The notes beneath the pieces are model-generated. The model made no database searches, was not told where the DNA came from, and saw only the letters and a program-made list of their open reading frames with translations. A stretch of 64,000 nt of DNA, taken from assembly GCA_041397625.1 (NCBI GenBank), contig JAWKWH010000001.1, positions 1-64,000 of the forward strand. The letters are read 5' to 3'. Source of the stretch: JAWKWH01 sp041397625 (lineage in GTDB: Bacteria > Pseudomonadota > Alphaproteobacteria > Rhizobiales > Rhizobiaceae). Positions 25,329 through 36,686 of the stretch are shown piece by piece (position 1 is the first letter of the stretch; the number at the start of each line of letters is the position of its first letter). Position numbers and translations under genes: made by a program.

Positions 25329-26321
25329 TCACAGCTTGATCGCCGGGCGCAGGCCCCAGGGCCGCCAGAGCAGGATCGCCATCATCAGCAGCATGTTGGA
25401 GGCCAGCGACAGTTTGGGGAAGATGAAGGCGACATAATTGCCGATAAGGCCGACCAGCAATGCGCCGAGAAGCGAACCCTCGATCGAACCCAGCCCGCCG
25501 ATGATTACGACGATGAAGACGAGGATCATCAACTCGCCGCCGAGCGCGCCGGAAATCAGGCCCTGATAGCCGGCCCACATGGCTCCGCCCATGCCGGCGA
25601 GCGCCGAGCCGACCATGAAGACGGCGACGAAGATGCGGTCGATCCTGAAACCCAGCGCCTCGACCATCTCGCGGTTCTCGACGCCGGCGCGGATCAGCAG
25701 GCCGATACGGGTGCGGTTGAGCACGAGGTAGAGCGCGACAAAGACCGCAAGGCCGAGGAAGAAGGCGAAGACGCGATAGATCTCGATGGCGATGTCGCCG
25801 ATGATGAACGAACCGTCGAGCAGTTTCGGCCGCGGCACGGCGACCGGATTGCCGCCCCACACCGCCAGGATGATCTGCTCGGCGACGATCAGCGCGCCGA
25901 TGGTGATCAGGATCTGGCGCAGATGGTCGCGGTAGACCGGCTTGACGATGACGCGCTCGAAGAACCAGCCGGCGACAAGGCCGAACAATGTCGCCGCGCC
26001 GATGGCCGCAAACAGGGCAAGGAAATTCAGCGTCAGCGAATCCGCGCCCACCCAGGCGGCAACCGCGGCAAGCGTCGAGGCGGCTATGAATGCGCCGAAC
26101 GAGATGAAGGCGGAGTGGCCGAAATTCAGGACGTCCATGAGGCCGAAGACGAGGCTCAAGCCCGAGGCCATCAGGAAGATCATCATGCCCATGGCGAGGC
26201 CGGCAACCGTGAGCGTGACCCATGAGGAAAACGAGCCGACCAGCGGCAGCGCAATGATCATGAGGATGACCGGCAGCGCATTGACGCCGCCGATGCGGTT
26301 GAAGACATCAGAGATGTTCAC
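25329..26321 (-). CDS. Branched-chain-type ABC permease, LivH family
   Basis: 330-residue permease with about eight hydrophobic segments and the LivH signatures FGLMDVLNFGHSAFISFGAF and GGLGSIEGSLLGALLVGLI. The start is GTG at 26321, supported by GGAGAGGG a few bases upstream; no in-frame ATG fits. Forms the membrane channel with the LivM-type protein downstream. Confidence 0.88.
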   Translation of the reverse strand: MNISDVFNRIGGVNALPVILMIIALPLVGSFSSWVTLTVAGLAMGMMIFLMASGLSLVFGLMDVLNFGHSAFISFGAFIAASTLAAVAAWVGADSLTLNFLALFAAIGAATLFGLVAGWFFERVIVKPVYRDHLRQILITIGALIVAEQIILAVWGGNPVAVPRPKLLDGSFIIGDIAIEIYRVFAFFLGLAVFVALYLVLNRTRIGLLIRAGVENREMVEALGFRIDRIFVAVFMVGSALAGMGGAMWAGYQGLISGALGGELMILVFIVVIIGGLGSIEGSLLGALLVGLIGNYVAFIFPKLSLASNMLLMMAILLWRPWGLRPAIKL

Positions 26322-26386
26322 GTGTCCCTCTCCATTCGGGGCAGGGGGCAGGCGTCGCGTGGAGCGGAATTGATCATCATGTTTCC

Positions 26387-27105
<719 letters not shown>

Positions 27106-27109
<4 letters not shown>

Positions 27110-27876
27110 GCCGCTTCCTCCCCCGCCGGAATGCCGAGATAGATTTCGCGCACAATCGGTAGGGCGATCACCTCGTCGGGCGCACCGTCAGCGACGAGTT
27201 CGCCATTGTGCAGTACCACGATACGGTCGGCGAGCGCGCGCACCACGTCCATCTTGTGCTCCACCAGGAGCACGGTCTTGGTCTTGTCCTTGCGGATTTC
27301 GCTGATCAATTCGAGGATCACCGGCGCCTCGTCGACGCTCATTCCGGCGGTCGGTTCGTCGAACATGAAGATATCGGGTTCCATGGCGAGCAGCATCGCC
27401 ACTTCGAGCTTGCGCTGGTCGCCATGCGGCAAGGCCGCCGCCGGCAGGTGCGCCACCTGCTCCAGCCGAGCCGCATTCAGGTGGCTGCGAGCCTTGTCGA
27501 TGATTTCGGCATAGGCACTGGCCGGGCGAAACAACCGCGGCCCGATGCCGTGGCGGGCCTGAACCGCAAGGCGTACATTCTCCTCGACCGCGAGCCGCGG
27601 AAACAGGGTGGTAAGCTGGAAAGCACGGCCAATGCCAATCTTGGCGCGCGCTGAGGGCGACAGGCCGGCGATGTCGACGCCGTCCTTCAGGATCATGCCC
27701 TCGCTCGGGACAAGCTGGCCCGACACGAGGTTGAACCATGTGGTCTTGCCGGCGCCGTTGGGACCGACGATCACCGTCAGTTCACCTGGATGAAATGCGC
27801 AGGATACACCGTTGACCGCAGCATGGCCGCCAAAGCGGATGGTCAGGTTCTTCGTTTCAATCGATGGCGTCGTCAT
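27106..27876 (-). CDS. Branched-chain-type ABC ATPase, LivG family
   Basis: 256-residue ATPase with Walker A GPNGAGKTT, the LivG-type signature LPHGDQRKLEVAM, Walker B IFMFDEPTAGMS and H-loop LLVEHKMDVV. ATG 27876. It is separated from the substrate-binding protein gene by 193 bases that hold an inverted-repeat element, so its expression may differ from that of the binding protein. Confidence 0.9.
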
Positions 27877-27910
27877 GACAGTTGCGTACCGTTGTGCAGC
27901 CGATATCAGC

Positions 27911-28060
27911 CGCCCCCTTGTGGAGGAGCCGGAGAGGCGAGGCCCCGGGTCTTGCCTTGGGCAAGCTCGAGGACAGGCTTGCCGAAGCCGATCCGGGTGC
28001 GGGTCGCCGCACCGCAAGTATCCCCACCCATGTCCCTCCCCACAAGGGAGAGGGAAAATT
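27911..28060. repeat. Intergenic element bounded by short inverted repeats
   Basis: CCCTTGTGG at 27915-27923 and its exact complement CCACAAGGG at 28040-28048 flank about 116 bases between the binding-protein gene and the LivG-type ATPase gene. The ends (CTCCCCACAAGGGAGAGGG type) look like the terminal sequences of short palindromic repeats scattered through rhizobial genomes. The interior has smaller hairpins (TTGCCTTGGGCAAG). No coding potential seen. Only one copy is in the window, so repeat status is not proven. Confidence 0.45.
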
Positions 28061-28069
28061 GGGCGAAGC

Positions 28070-29275
28070 CTACTCCTGATTGTTTCGACCGATCGGAATG
28101 TCCATCTCCTCGGCCTTGATCTCGCGCACCAGCTCGGGGATCGCCCAATCGACATTGTCGTCGACGCGGATCTTGAAGTGGAACATGGATTGCAGGGCCT
28201 GATGGTCTTCGGGCCGGAAGGTCATTTGCCCCTTGGGCGTATCCCAGCTCATGCCTTCCATGGTCGAGATCAACGTCTCGGTGTCCCATTCCTCGGCAGT
28301 CTCCAGCGCCTTGACGACCGCCAACGCCGCCGCCATGCCGCCGCAGGTGAAGAAGTCCGGCGGGGCGTTGAAACGTTTCTGGTGTTCGGCGACCAGCCAG
28401 TCGTTGATCGGGTTCTTCGCCGCCTCGTAATAGTAATAGATGGCGCCTTCCATGCCGGGCACGCGCTTGTAGGTCGGCAGGACAGCCAGGATGTGGCCGC
28501 CGGTGGAGATCTCGATACCGAAGCGAGCCGGATCCATGCCGGTCAACGCACCCATCGGGTCGCCGGAGCCGGCGACATAGATCAGGATGACCTTACGGCC
28601 GTCCTTGTCCTTCAGCGCGTTGAACAGACGCTCGCCGACGGCGGTGTAGTCGGTGGTCTTCAGCGGCACATATTCTTCCGCGACCACGGTCGCGCCGGTG
28701 CCTTCCAGTGCCTTCTTGAAGGCGGCGATGCCGTCCTTGCCGAAGGCGTAATCCTCGGCCAGCGTCGCAACGAACAGGTTCTCGTCCGGCTTCAGCGCCA
28801 GTGCCTGGGCCTGCATGTCCATCGACGAATTGCGTGAGGTCTTGAACACGTAACGGTTGGAATCAGGACCGGTGAGCGAATCGGCCACCGCCGGCTCGAC
28901 CAGCAGGATCTTCTCGTATTCCGCCGCGATCGGCAGCATGGCGGTGGTGACGCCCGACGAGGTGCCGCCGACGGCAATCAGAACGTCGTCGTCGCCATAG
29001 GCCTCGGCCAGCACGGAACGAGCGACGTCGGGCTTGAACTGGGTGTCCTTCTCGATCACCTCGATTTTCTTGCCCTTGACCATCATCGTACCGTTGGTGG
29101 CGTATTCCAGCCCCATGTTGAAGCCGGTCGAGGTCTGCTTGGAAAAGACCTCGAAAGCGGAACCGGACAGACCGTGCACGAGGCCGATCTTGACCGTTTC
29201 CTGCGCCAGGACGGCTGCGGCGGACCCGACGGCGATCGCCGCCGCCAGGCCCAGTGTCGAGAGAAGTCGTTTCAT
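28070..29275 (-). CDS. Branched-chain-type ABC substrate-binding protein
   Basis: 401-residue periplasmic binding protein. Signal peptide 1-24 (MKRLLSTLGLAAAIAVG, cut after VLA), then a type I periplasmic fold starting VKIGLVHGLSGSAFEVF and including VGGTSSGVTTAMLPIAAEY. The family transports amino acids, amides, or aromatic and acyl compounds; ligand residues cannot be assigned by eye. GGAGGAG precedes ATG 29275. It lies between the SDR gene and the ATPases, on one strand with the ligase, so the five-part importer and two enzymes are likely one operon. Confidence 0.88.
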   Translation of the reverse strand: MKRLLSTLGLAAAIAVGSAAAVLAQETVKIGLVHGLSGSAFEVFSKQTSTGFNMGLEYATNGTMMVKGKKIEVIEKDTQFKPDVARSVLAEAYGDDDVLIAVGGTSSGVTTAMLPIAAEYEKILLVEPAVADSLTGPDSNRYVFKTSRNSSMDMQAQALALKPDENLFVATLAEDYAFGKDGIAAFKKALEGTGATVVAEEYVPLKTTDYTAVGERLFNALKDKDGRKVILIYVAGSGDPMGALTGMDPARFGIEISTGGHILAVLPTYKRVPGMEGAIYYYYEAAKNPINDWLVAEHQKRFNAPPDFFTCGGMAAALAVVKALETAEEWDTETLISTMEGMSWDTPKGQMTFRPEDHQALQSMFHFKIRVDDNVDWAIPELVREIKAEEMDIPIGRNNQE

Positions 29276-29328
29276 GGTTTCTCCTCCATTTTGGATTGGG
29301 TGACTGCGTTGGAATTCATTGTGGCCCC

Positions 29329-30129
29329 TCAGGTGAACTTGGCGGTAATGCCGCCGTCGACGATCAGTTCGGTGCCGGTGACATATCTGGCCGCGTCGGA
29401 GGCGAGATAGAGCGCCGCTTCGGCCACGTCCCAGGCGTCGCCCATATGGCCCATCGGACATTGCGCGTCGCGGATCTCGACCATCTTGTCGACGCTGCCC
29501 GCGCCATAGATGCCCTTCAGCGGCTCGACGATCATCGGCGTGTTCATCAGCCCCGGCATGATGACGTTGGAGCGGATGTTGCGGCCGGCATATTCCAGCG
29601 CCAGCCCGCGCGAGAAGCCGAGCACCGCCGCCTTTGTGGTGTAGTAGGAGATGTAGGGAACGCCGGTATAGCGGATGCCGGCGATCGAGCCGATATTGAC
29701 GACCGCGCCGCTGCCCTCCTTTTCCATGTGCGGCAACACATGCTTGGCGGCGAGAAACATCGAGGTGACGTTGATATCGAGCGCCCGGCGCCATTTTTCT
29801 TCCGGATATTCGACCGGGCCGCCGACCTCTACGATGCCGACATTGTTGACCAGGATGTCGATGCGGCCGAAATGCTCAATCGCGGCATCGGCAAGCGCCT
29901 TGACCTGGTCCGATTTCGATACGTCGACGGCCATGACCTCGCAGGCGCCGCCTTCCGCGCGGATGATGTCGCGGGTTTCCTTGCCAGCTTCAAGCCTGAT
30001 ATCGCAGCCCATGATACCGGCGCCATTGCGGGCGAACAGCGCGGCGATCGCCTTGCCGTTGCCCCAGCCCGGTCCGGCCGAGCCGCAGCCGGTGACGATC
30101 GCGACCTTGCCTTCGAGTTTCCCGCTCAT
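29329..30129 (-). CDS. Short-chain dehydrogenase/reductase
   Basis: 266-residue classical SDR oxidoreductase. Cofactor motif TGCGSAGPGWGNGKA is an expanded TGxxxGxG; NNVGIVEVGG follows; catalytic Ser in NIGSIAG and YxxxK in YYTTK; the end DGGITAKFT is typical. Probably NAD(P)-dependent oxidation of a hydroxyacyl or alcohol intermediate. ATG overlaps the stop of the upstream acyl-CoA ligase by 4 bases (ATGA), which couples the two and suggests consecutive steps. Confidence 0.9.
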   Translation of the reverse strand: MSGKLEGKVAIVTGCGSAGPGWGNGKAIAALFARNGAGIMGCDIRLEAGKETRDIIRAEGGACEVMAVDVSKSDQVKALADAAIEHFGRIDILVNNVGIVEVGGPVEYPEEKWRRALDINVTSMFLAAKHVLPHMEKEGSGAVVNIGSIAGIRYTGVPYISYYTTKAAVLGFSRGLALEYAGRNIRSNVIMPGLMNTPMIVEPLKGIYGAGSVDKMVEIRDAQCPMGHMGDAWDVAEAALYLASDAARYVTGTELIVDGGITAKFT

Positions 30130-31658
30130 GCCATCTCCTCGTCCAGCATTTCCCGCAGCCCGGTCTTCAGCACCTTGCCGTAATTGTTCTTGGGCAGCGC
30201 ATCGACGAAACGGTAGGCCTTGGGTCGCTTGAAGCGGGCGATCCGGTCGAGGCAGTGCCGGTCGAGTTCGCCCTCGTCGACCGTGGCGCCGGCCGCGCGC
30301 ACCACGAAGGCGAACACCGTCTCACCCCATTCCGCGTCCGGCTTGCCCACCACCGACGCCTCGCCGACGCCGGGATGGGTAAGCAACGCCTCCTCGACCT
30401 CGCGCGGATAGATGTTGGTGCCGCCGGAGATGATCACGTCCTTGGAACGGTCCTTTAGCGTCAGGAAACCGTCCTCGTCGATGGCGCCCATGTCGCCGGT
30501 CCAAAGCCAGCCGTCGCGCAGCGTCGCCGCATTGGCGTCCGGATTGTTCCAGTAGCCGGCCATCACCGCCGCGCCGCGCACCACCACCTCGCCGGTCTCG
30601 TCGTGGGCGACGTCGCGGCCGATCTCGTCGACCGTGCGCACCTCGACGCAGGATTGCGCCGTGCCAACCGAGCCCAGGCGCTCGCGCCAGCGCGGATGGC
30701 TCCTGTCGGCGACCAGATGACGGGGCAGCGCGGTGATGCACATCGGGCACTCTCCCTGCCCGTAGATCTGGCAGAAGCGTGGGCCAAACACGTCGACGGC
30801 CTCGACGATGTCGGCGACATACATCGGCCCGCCGCCATAGACGATGGTGCGGATGCCGCCGCCGTCGCTTCCGGCGGCGCGCGCATGGGCGACCAGGCGC
30901 TTGACCATGGTCGGCGCGGCGAACATGTGAACGTCGCCGAGCATATCCGCCAGTTCGAGGATCTCGGCCGGATCGAAGCCGCCCGACGCCGGCACGGAGT
31001 GGCGCGCCGCCTTCAGCACGTGCTGGACGTTGTAGATGCCGGCGCCATGGCTTATCGGTGCGGCATAGAGCGCGCAGTCGCCGGTGCGGACGTCGTCGAC
31101 GTCGACGAAATAGGAAAAGGCCATGGCATGGAGATTGCCGTGGGTGATCATCACGCCCTTCGGCCGCCCCGTCGTGCCGGAGGTGTAGAACAGCCATGCC
31201 AGGTCGTCATTGCTGCGCGGCACCGGTTCGGCGGCCGGCGGGGCGGCGCACATGCGGGCGAAGTCCGCGCCTTGAAGATCGACCTGCCTGGCGCATTGGT
31301 CCGGCAGGTGGGGAGCGAGCGTATCGCTGGGTTCGCCGGTGACGAAAGCCAGTTTGGCGCCGGAATCGTTGATGATCCACGCCGCCTCGCGCTCGTGTAG
31401 TTTGGCGTTGATCGGCACGATTGCTGCGCCGGCCGACCAGATACCCCACATGGCTTGCAGGTATTCGGTCGTGTTTTTAGCGAAGATCGCCACGCGGTCG
31501 CCGGGTTCGATGCCGTGGACATTGCGCAAGGCCGACGCGATCCCGACCGCCGCGCGGAAAAAGGCTCGATAATCGGCCTTCAGCTCGGTACCGGTCAAAA
31601 GGGCCGGATTGTCCGGATAAAGCGTTGCGCTTCTGACCAGCCAATGGGCCAGGTTCAT
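30126..31658 (-). CDS. AMP-dependent acyl-CoA ligase
   Basis: 510-residue adenylate-forming enzyme. The AMP-binding P-loop is FYTSGTTGRPKG, then YGQGECPM (A5-like), DGWLWTGDMG (A7-like) and the C-terminal catalytic Lys in PKNNYGK. It activates a carboxylic acid as acyl-AMP and then acyl-CoA; chain length or aromatic preference is not evident. First gene of the minus-strand run leading to the SDR, binding protein, ABC transporter and hydrolase. GGGAGG lies upstream of ATG 31658. Divergent from the PAS-LuxR regulator (122 bp). Confidence 0.9.
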   Translation of the reverse strand: MNLAHWLVRSATLYPDNPALLTGTELKADYRAFFRAAVGIASALRNVHGIEPGDRVAIFAKNTTEYLQAMWGIWSAGAAIVPINAKLHEREAAWIINDSGAKLAFVTGEPSDTLAPHLPDQCARQVDLQGADFARMCAAPPAAEPVPRSNDDLAWLFYTSGTTGRPKGVMITHGNLHAMAFSYFVDVDDVRTGDCALYAAPISHGAGIYNVQHVLKAARHSVPASGGFDPAEILELADMLGDVHMFAAPTMVKRLVAHARAAGSDGGGIRTIVYGGGPMYVADIVEAVDVFGPRFCQIYGQGECPMCITALPRHLVADRSHPRWRERLGSVGTAQSCVEVRTVDEIGRDVAHDETGEVVVRGAAVMAGYWNNPDANAATLRDGWLWTGDMGAIDEDGFLTLKDRSKDVIISGGTNIYPREVEEALLTHPGVGEASVVGKPDAEWGETVFAFVVRAAGATVDEGELDRHCLDRIARFKRPKAYRFVDALPKNNYGKVLKTGLREMLDEEMA

Positions 31659-31780
31659 GCGGCGTTTCCTCCCAGGGCACGCTTCGGCGCGGTATTGGCA
31701 GGCGTTAGTCTTCCGCGTTGCGAAGCGTGTTGCTACTATCGGCCACAAGGCCCAGCAGGTGCAATATCGTAGAACTACGC

Positions 31781-32347
31781 ATGGCGGGATCGCACAAACA
31801 CGACGAACTGAACCTGATCGCCTTCGAATCGGCGCCGGTCGGCATCGTCATGACCGAGAACCGGGTGATCCGCACCTGCAATCCGGCATTCGCCCGCATG
31901 TTCGGCTATGAGGTCGAGGCGCTGCGCGACCAGTCGTTCGCCATCCTCTACCCGTCCTACGAGGAATTCGTGCGCATCCGCAACGTCGGCGTCAGGCCGC
32001 TGCGCGAGATCGGTCGCTATTCCGACGAACGCATCATGGCGCGCTCCAACGGTTCATTGTTCTGGTGCCGCGTGCGCGGCGTGACGCTGACCGAGGAGGG
32101 CGACCCGCTGATGAAGGCGGTGTGGAGCTTCGCCGATCTTTCGACCGAACGGCCGGTAACGCAATTGTCGACCCGCGAACGGCAGATCATCATGCATCTG
32201 GGAGACGGGCTGACCAGCAAGGAGATCGCCCGCCATATCGGTATCTCGCACCGGACGGTCGAGACCTACCGGGCACGGCTTTTGAAGAAGTACAAATCGT
32301 CGAACGTTGCCGAACTTCTCGGCAAGCTGTCGGGAATGCCGACCTGA
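31781..32347 (+). CDS. PAS-LuxR family transcriptional regulator
   Basis: 188 residues: an N-terminal PAS domain (about 10-120: FESAPVGIVMTENRVIRTCN, MFGYEVEALRDQSF) and a C-terminal LuxR helix-turn-helix (about 128-185: LSTRERQIIMHLGDGLTSKEIARHIGISHRTVETYRARLLKKY). There is no receiver or autoinducer domain, so the PAS domain should be the sensor. Divergent from the acyl-CoA ligase gene; the natural target is that promoter. Similar PAS-LuxR proteins sit beside acyl-CoA ligases in other proteobacteria. Confidence 0.85.
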   Translation: MAGSHKHDELNLIAFESAPVGIVMTENRVIRTCNPAFARMFGYEVEALRDQSFAILYPSYEEFVRIRNVGVRPLREIGRYSDERIMARSNGSLFWCRVRGVTLTEEGDPLMKAVWSFADLSTERPVTQLSTRERQIIMHLGDGLTSKEIARHIGISHRTVETYRARLLKKYKSSNVAELLGKLSGMPT

Positions 32348-32357
32348 GGACCGCTTC

Positions 32358-32681
32358 TCACACGTAGCGGAACACGAACACCGCCCAGACGATACAGATC
32401 ACGAGCGGCCACCACAGCGGCGCGCCGAGGAAGAACAGCCAGGCGATGAAGATATAGGCGCTGCCGAGCAGGCTGATGAACAGCCGGTCGCCGCGCGTCG
32501 TGTCGATGGCGAACAGGCCGCGCCGCGCCGCGCCTCCGGGTGAGGCATACTCCCATACCGCCATGGCGCAGATGCAGGCGGCGATGAAGAGGAAGAAGCC
32601 GATGGTCGCCCGCGTCCATGCCATCCATGTGCCGAGCGGCTCGGTCCACCACTGAAATCCGAAAATGACGGCGTCTTCCAT
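32358..32681 (-). CDS. glpU: Small membrane protein of the glycerol transporter locus (DUF2160)
   Basis: 107-residue protein with three or four hydrophobic segments (ATIGFFLFIAACICAMAVWEY; FISLLGSAYIFIAWLFFL; WWPLVICIVWAVFVF) of family DUF2160. In rhizobia it is found only at the end of the glycerol ABC transporter operon, as here, 10 bases after glpQ. Its role in uptake is not established; it may be an accessory membrane subunit. The symbol follows rhizobial usage and is less certain than the family. Confidence 0.8.
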   Translation of the reverse strand: MEDAVIFGFQWWTEPLGTWMAWTRATIGFFLFIAACICAMAVWEYASPGGAARRGLFAIDTTRGDRLFISLLGSAYIFIAWLFFLGAPLWWPLVICIVWAVFVFRYV

Positions 32682-32691
32682 GACGATGTCC

Positions 32692-33534
32692 TCACACGCG
32701 CCCGAGCGCGAAGCCCTTGGCGATGTAGTTGCGCACGAAATAGATCACGATCGCGCCTGGAATGATGGTCAGCGTGCCGGCCGCCGCCAGCAGGCCGAGC
32801 TCGTAGCCCGACGACGACGCGGTCTTGGTCATGGTGGCGGCGATCGGCTTGGCCTCCACGGCGGTCAGCGTCTTGGCCAGCAGCAGTTCCACCCAGGAGA
32901 ACATGAAGCAGAAGAAGGCGGCGACACCGATGCCGGCGGCAATTGTCGGAACGAAGATCTTCACGAAGAAGGCGGGGAACGAGTAGCCGTCGACATAGGC
33001 GGTTTCGTCAAGCTGCTTCGGCACGCCCGACATGAAGCCCTCGAGGATCCAGACCGCCAGCGGAATGTTGAACAGGCAGTGGGCAAGTGCTACCGCCAGA
33101 TGGGTGTCGAACAGCGATTCCTGCGTCGGATAGAGCAGGCTCAGCGGCCAGAATATCGGCACGCTGGAATAGAGCTGGAAGAACGGCAGCGCGAACACGG
33201 CGGCCGGCGCCATGCGGTTGGTGAGGAGCCAGAAGAACAGGTGCTTGTCGCCGAGAAAGCGGTACCGCGAAAACGCGTATGCCGCAGGCAGCGCCACCAG
33301 GACCGAGATCACCGTGTTGATGGTGACATAGATGAGCGAATTGACATAGCCCATATACCAGGTCGGGTCGGTGAAGATGACACGATAATTGTCGAGCGTG
33401 AAGTTCTGCGGCCACAGCGTGAACGCGCCGAGAATCTCGTTGGTGGTCTTGAACGACATCGACACCAGCCAGTAGATCGGCAGCAGCAGGAACAAGATAT
33501 AGATCGTCGGGATGACCCAGCTAATCCGTTTCAT
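32692..33534 (-). CDS. glpQ: Glycerol ABC transporter permease GlpQ
   Basis: 280-residue MalG-type permease with six hydrophobic segments. The cytoplasmic coupling (EAA) loop DETAYVDGYSFPAFFVKIFVP contacts the ATPases. ATG 33534 overlaps the stop of glpP by one base (TGATG). Family membership comes from the permease pattern together with the surrounding glp genes. Confidence 0.88.
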   Translation of the reverse strand: MKRISWVIPTIYILFLLLPIYWLVSMSFKTTNEILGAFTLWPQNFTLDNYRVIFTDPTWYMGYVNSLIYVTINTVISVLVALPAAYAFSRYRFLGDKHLFFWLLTNRMAPAAVFALPFFQLYSSVPIFWPLSLLYPTQESLFDTHLAVALAHCLFNIPLAVWILEGFMSGVPKQLDETAYVDGYSFPAFFVKIFVPTIAAGIGVAAFFCFMFSWVELLLAKTLTAVEAKPIAATMTKTASSSGYELGLLAAAGTLTIIPGAIVIYFVRNYIAKGFALGRV

Positions 33535-34397
33535 CACTGTTCCTCGTTGCGAGTCATGACGGTGTAGAAGATCCAGCTCAAGAGCAGGATTACCAGGAAG
33601 TAGATCAGCGACATCGCCGCCGCCGGCCCGAGATCGAATTGGCCGAGCGCGATCTTGACCAGGTCGATCGACAACAGGGTCGTTGAATTGCCCGGCCCGC
33701 CGCCGGTCAGCACCGAGGGCTCTGTGTAGATGTTGAATGAATCCATGAAGCGCAACAGCACCGCGATGGTTAGAACGCGCTTCATCTTGGGCAATTGGAT
33801 GTAGCGGAAGATCGACCAGGCGCTGGCGCCGTCGATCTTTGCGGCCTGATAGTAGGCATCGGGAATGGACACCAACCCGGCATAGGCCAGCAGGACGACA
33901 AGCGATGTCCAGTGCCAGACATCCATCATGATCAGCGTGAACCACGCGTCGCCCGGCTGGCGGGTATAGTTGTAATCGAAACCGAGCGTGTTGAGCGTCT
34001 TGCCGAGTAGGCCGATCTCCGGCAGGCCGAAGATATTCCACATGGCGCCGACGACGTTCCACGGGATCAGGAGCGGCATCGCCATCAGCACAAGGCAGAC
34101 CGATACCCACACACCCTTGCGCGGCATGGCGAGAGCGATGATGACGCCGAGCGGCACCTCGATTGCCAGGATCGTGAAGGTGAAGAAGAGCTGCCGACCC
34201 ATGGCGTCGTGGAAACGGCTGGAACGCAGCACGTTCTCGAACCACGAAATACCGGCCCAGAAGAAGACGTTGTCGCCGAAGGTTTCCTGAACCGAATAAT
34301 TGACCACCGTCATCAGCGGAACGATGGCGTTGAACGCCACCAGAATCAGAACCGGCAGGACGAAGAACCAAGCCTTCTGGTTGACCGTCTTGTTCAT
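33534..34397 (-). CDS. glpP: Glycerol ABC transporter permease GlpP
   Basis: 287-residue MalF-type permease, six hydrophobic segments, coupling loop IPDAYYQAAKIDGASAWSIF. ATG 34397 overlaps the stop of the ATPase gene glpT by 4 bases. Partner of GlpQ in the membrane channel. Confidence 0.88.
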   Translation of the reverse strand: MNKTVNQKAWFFVLPVLILVAFNAIVPLMTVVNYSVQETFGDNVFFWAGISWFENVLRSSRFHDAMGRQLFFTFTILAIEVPLGVIIALAMPRKGVWVSVCLVLMAMPLLIPWNVVGAMWNIFGLPEIGLLGKTLNTLGFDYNYTRQPGDAWFTLIMMDVWHWTSLVVLLAYAGLVSIPDAYYQAAKIDGASAWSIFRYIQLPKMKRVLTIAVLLRFMDSFNIYTEPSVLTGGGPGNSTTLLSIDLVKIALGQFDLGPAAAMSLIYFLVILLLSWIFYTVMTRNEEQ

Positions 34398-35470
34398 GAC
34401 GGCGCCTCCGTCCCGGCCAGCCGCCCGTCGCAGTAGATGCGCGTTTTGTCGGCGACGAACTCCAGCATCGCGCCCTCCGCTGGGATCGGCGCATCCTCCG
34501 GCGCCAGCAACTTGACCGTGTGCCCGGCGACCTGCGTGTCGACGATGGAAAATCGACCGGCGTCGCTGACCTTGATCACCTTGGCCGCAAGCCCTTTCTT
34601 CGCGAAGCGTACATATTCCGGCCGCACGCCGATCTCGGCGCGGCTGACGCCGGCGGGTGCGAGATTGGCTGTCTTGACGGCCGCCCCCCCGATCGCGGCC
34701 TTGCCGTTGTCGATGTCGCAGGGGATGACGTTCATGCCGGGCGACCCGATGAAATGGCCGACGAACGTATGCCGCGGCGTCTCGAAGAGTTCCTCCGGCG
34801 TGCCGATCTGAACGACCTCGCCGACATTCATCACCACGACGCGATCGGCGAATGTCAACGCCTCGGTCTGGTCGTGGGTGACGTAGATCATCGTGTTGGA
34901 AAGCCGCTGGTGCAGCTCCTTCAGCTTCGAGCGCAGCTGGAACTTCAGATGCGGGTCGATGACCGTCAGCGGTTCGTCGAACAGGATGGCGTTGACGTCG
35001 GTGCGCACCAGGCCGCGGCCAAGCGAAATCTTCTGCTTGCCGTCGGCGGTGAGACCGGAGGCGCGCTTTTTGAGCATTTCTGTCAGGTCGGTCATCGCGG
35101 CGATCTCGGTCACCCGCTCGCGCACGGTGGCCTCGTCGATGCCGCGATTGCGCAACGGAAAGGCGAGATTGTCGTAGACGGTCATCGTGTCGTAGACGAC
35201 CGGGAACTGGAAAACCTGGGCGATGTGCCGCTGTTCCGGCGGCAGGTCGGTTACGTCCTTGTCCCCGAACAGCACACGACCGTGCGACGGCGTGAGCAGG
35301 CCGGAGATGATGTTGAGCAGGGTGGTCTTGCCGCAACCGGAAGGGCCGAGCAGCGCGTAGGCACCGCCATCCTCCCATTCGAGATCGAGTTGTTTCAGCG
35401 CCCAGTCGCTGTCTTCGACCGGGTTGGGATAATAGCTGTGCTTGAGGGCGGAAAGCGAGATGCGGGCCAT
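34394..35470 (-). CDS. glpT: Glycerol ABC transporter ATPase GlpT
   Basis: 358-residue MalK-like ATPase with a C-terminal TOBE-type domain. Walker A is intact (GPSGCGKT, 42-49), as are the Q-loop (Gln88), Walker B with catalytic Glu (FDEP, Glu166) and the H-loop (VTHDQTEAL, His199). The ABC signature is not LSGGQ: residues 140-146 read LTADGKQ. Together with GlpS this predicts an asymmetric heterodimer (see findings). Coupled to glpP by a 4-base overlap; one base separates it from glpS. Despite the symbol it is unrelated to the glycerol-3-phosphate antiporter GlpT of E. coli. Confidence 0.88.
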   Translation of the reverse strand: MARISLSALKHSYYPNPVEDSDWALKQLDLEWEDGGAYALLGPSGCGKTTLLNIISGLLTPSHGRVLFGDKDVTDLPPEQRHIAQVFQFPVVYDTMTVYDNLAFPLRNRGIDEATVRERVTEIAAMTDLTEMLKKRASGLTADGKQKISLGRGLVRTDVNAILFDEPLTVIDPHLKFQLRSKLKELHQRLSNTMIYVTHDQTEALTFADRVVVMNVGEVVQIGTPEELFETPRHTFVGHFIGSPGMNVIPCDIDNGKAAIGGAAVKTANLAPAGVSRAEIGVRPEYVRFAKKGLAAKVIKVSDAGRFSIVDTQVAGHTVKLLAPEDAPIPAEGAMLEFVADKTRIYCDGRLAGTEAPS

Positions 35471-35471
35471 G

Positions 35472-36551
<1,080 letters not shown>

Positions 36552-36634
36552 CCGGGCTCTCCGAAGCAATGCGCCGCACTTGCAGGGATCAACGTTTGTC
36601 GGCGAACAGTTTCCGACATTTCCGCGTTCTTGCG

Positions 36635-36665
36635 AAGACCCGGCGCCTGGACGGCGCCGGGTCTT
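36635..36665 (-). terminator. Hairpin between glpV and glpS
   Basis: Perfect 13-bp stem (AAGACCCGGCGCC with its complement, 5-base loop) 22 bases after the glpV stop. There is no T-run, so read-through to glpS is expected. Such intercistronic hairpins usually protect the upstream binding-protein mRNA and give an excess of binding protein over membrane parts. Confidence 0.65.
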
Positions 36666-36686
36666 CCATTCAGCAACCGGATAGCC

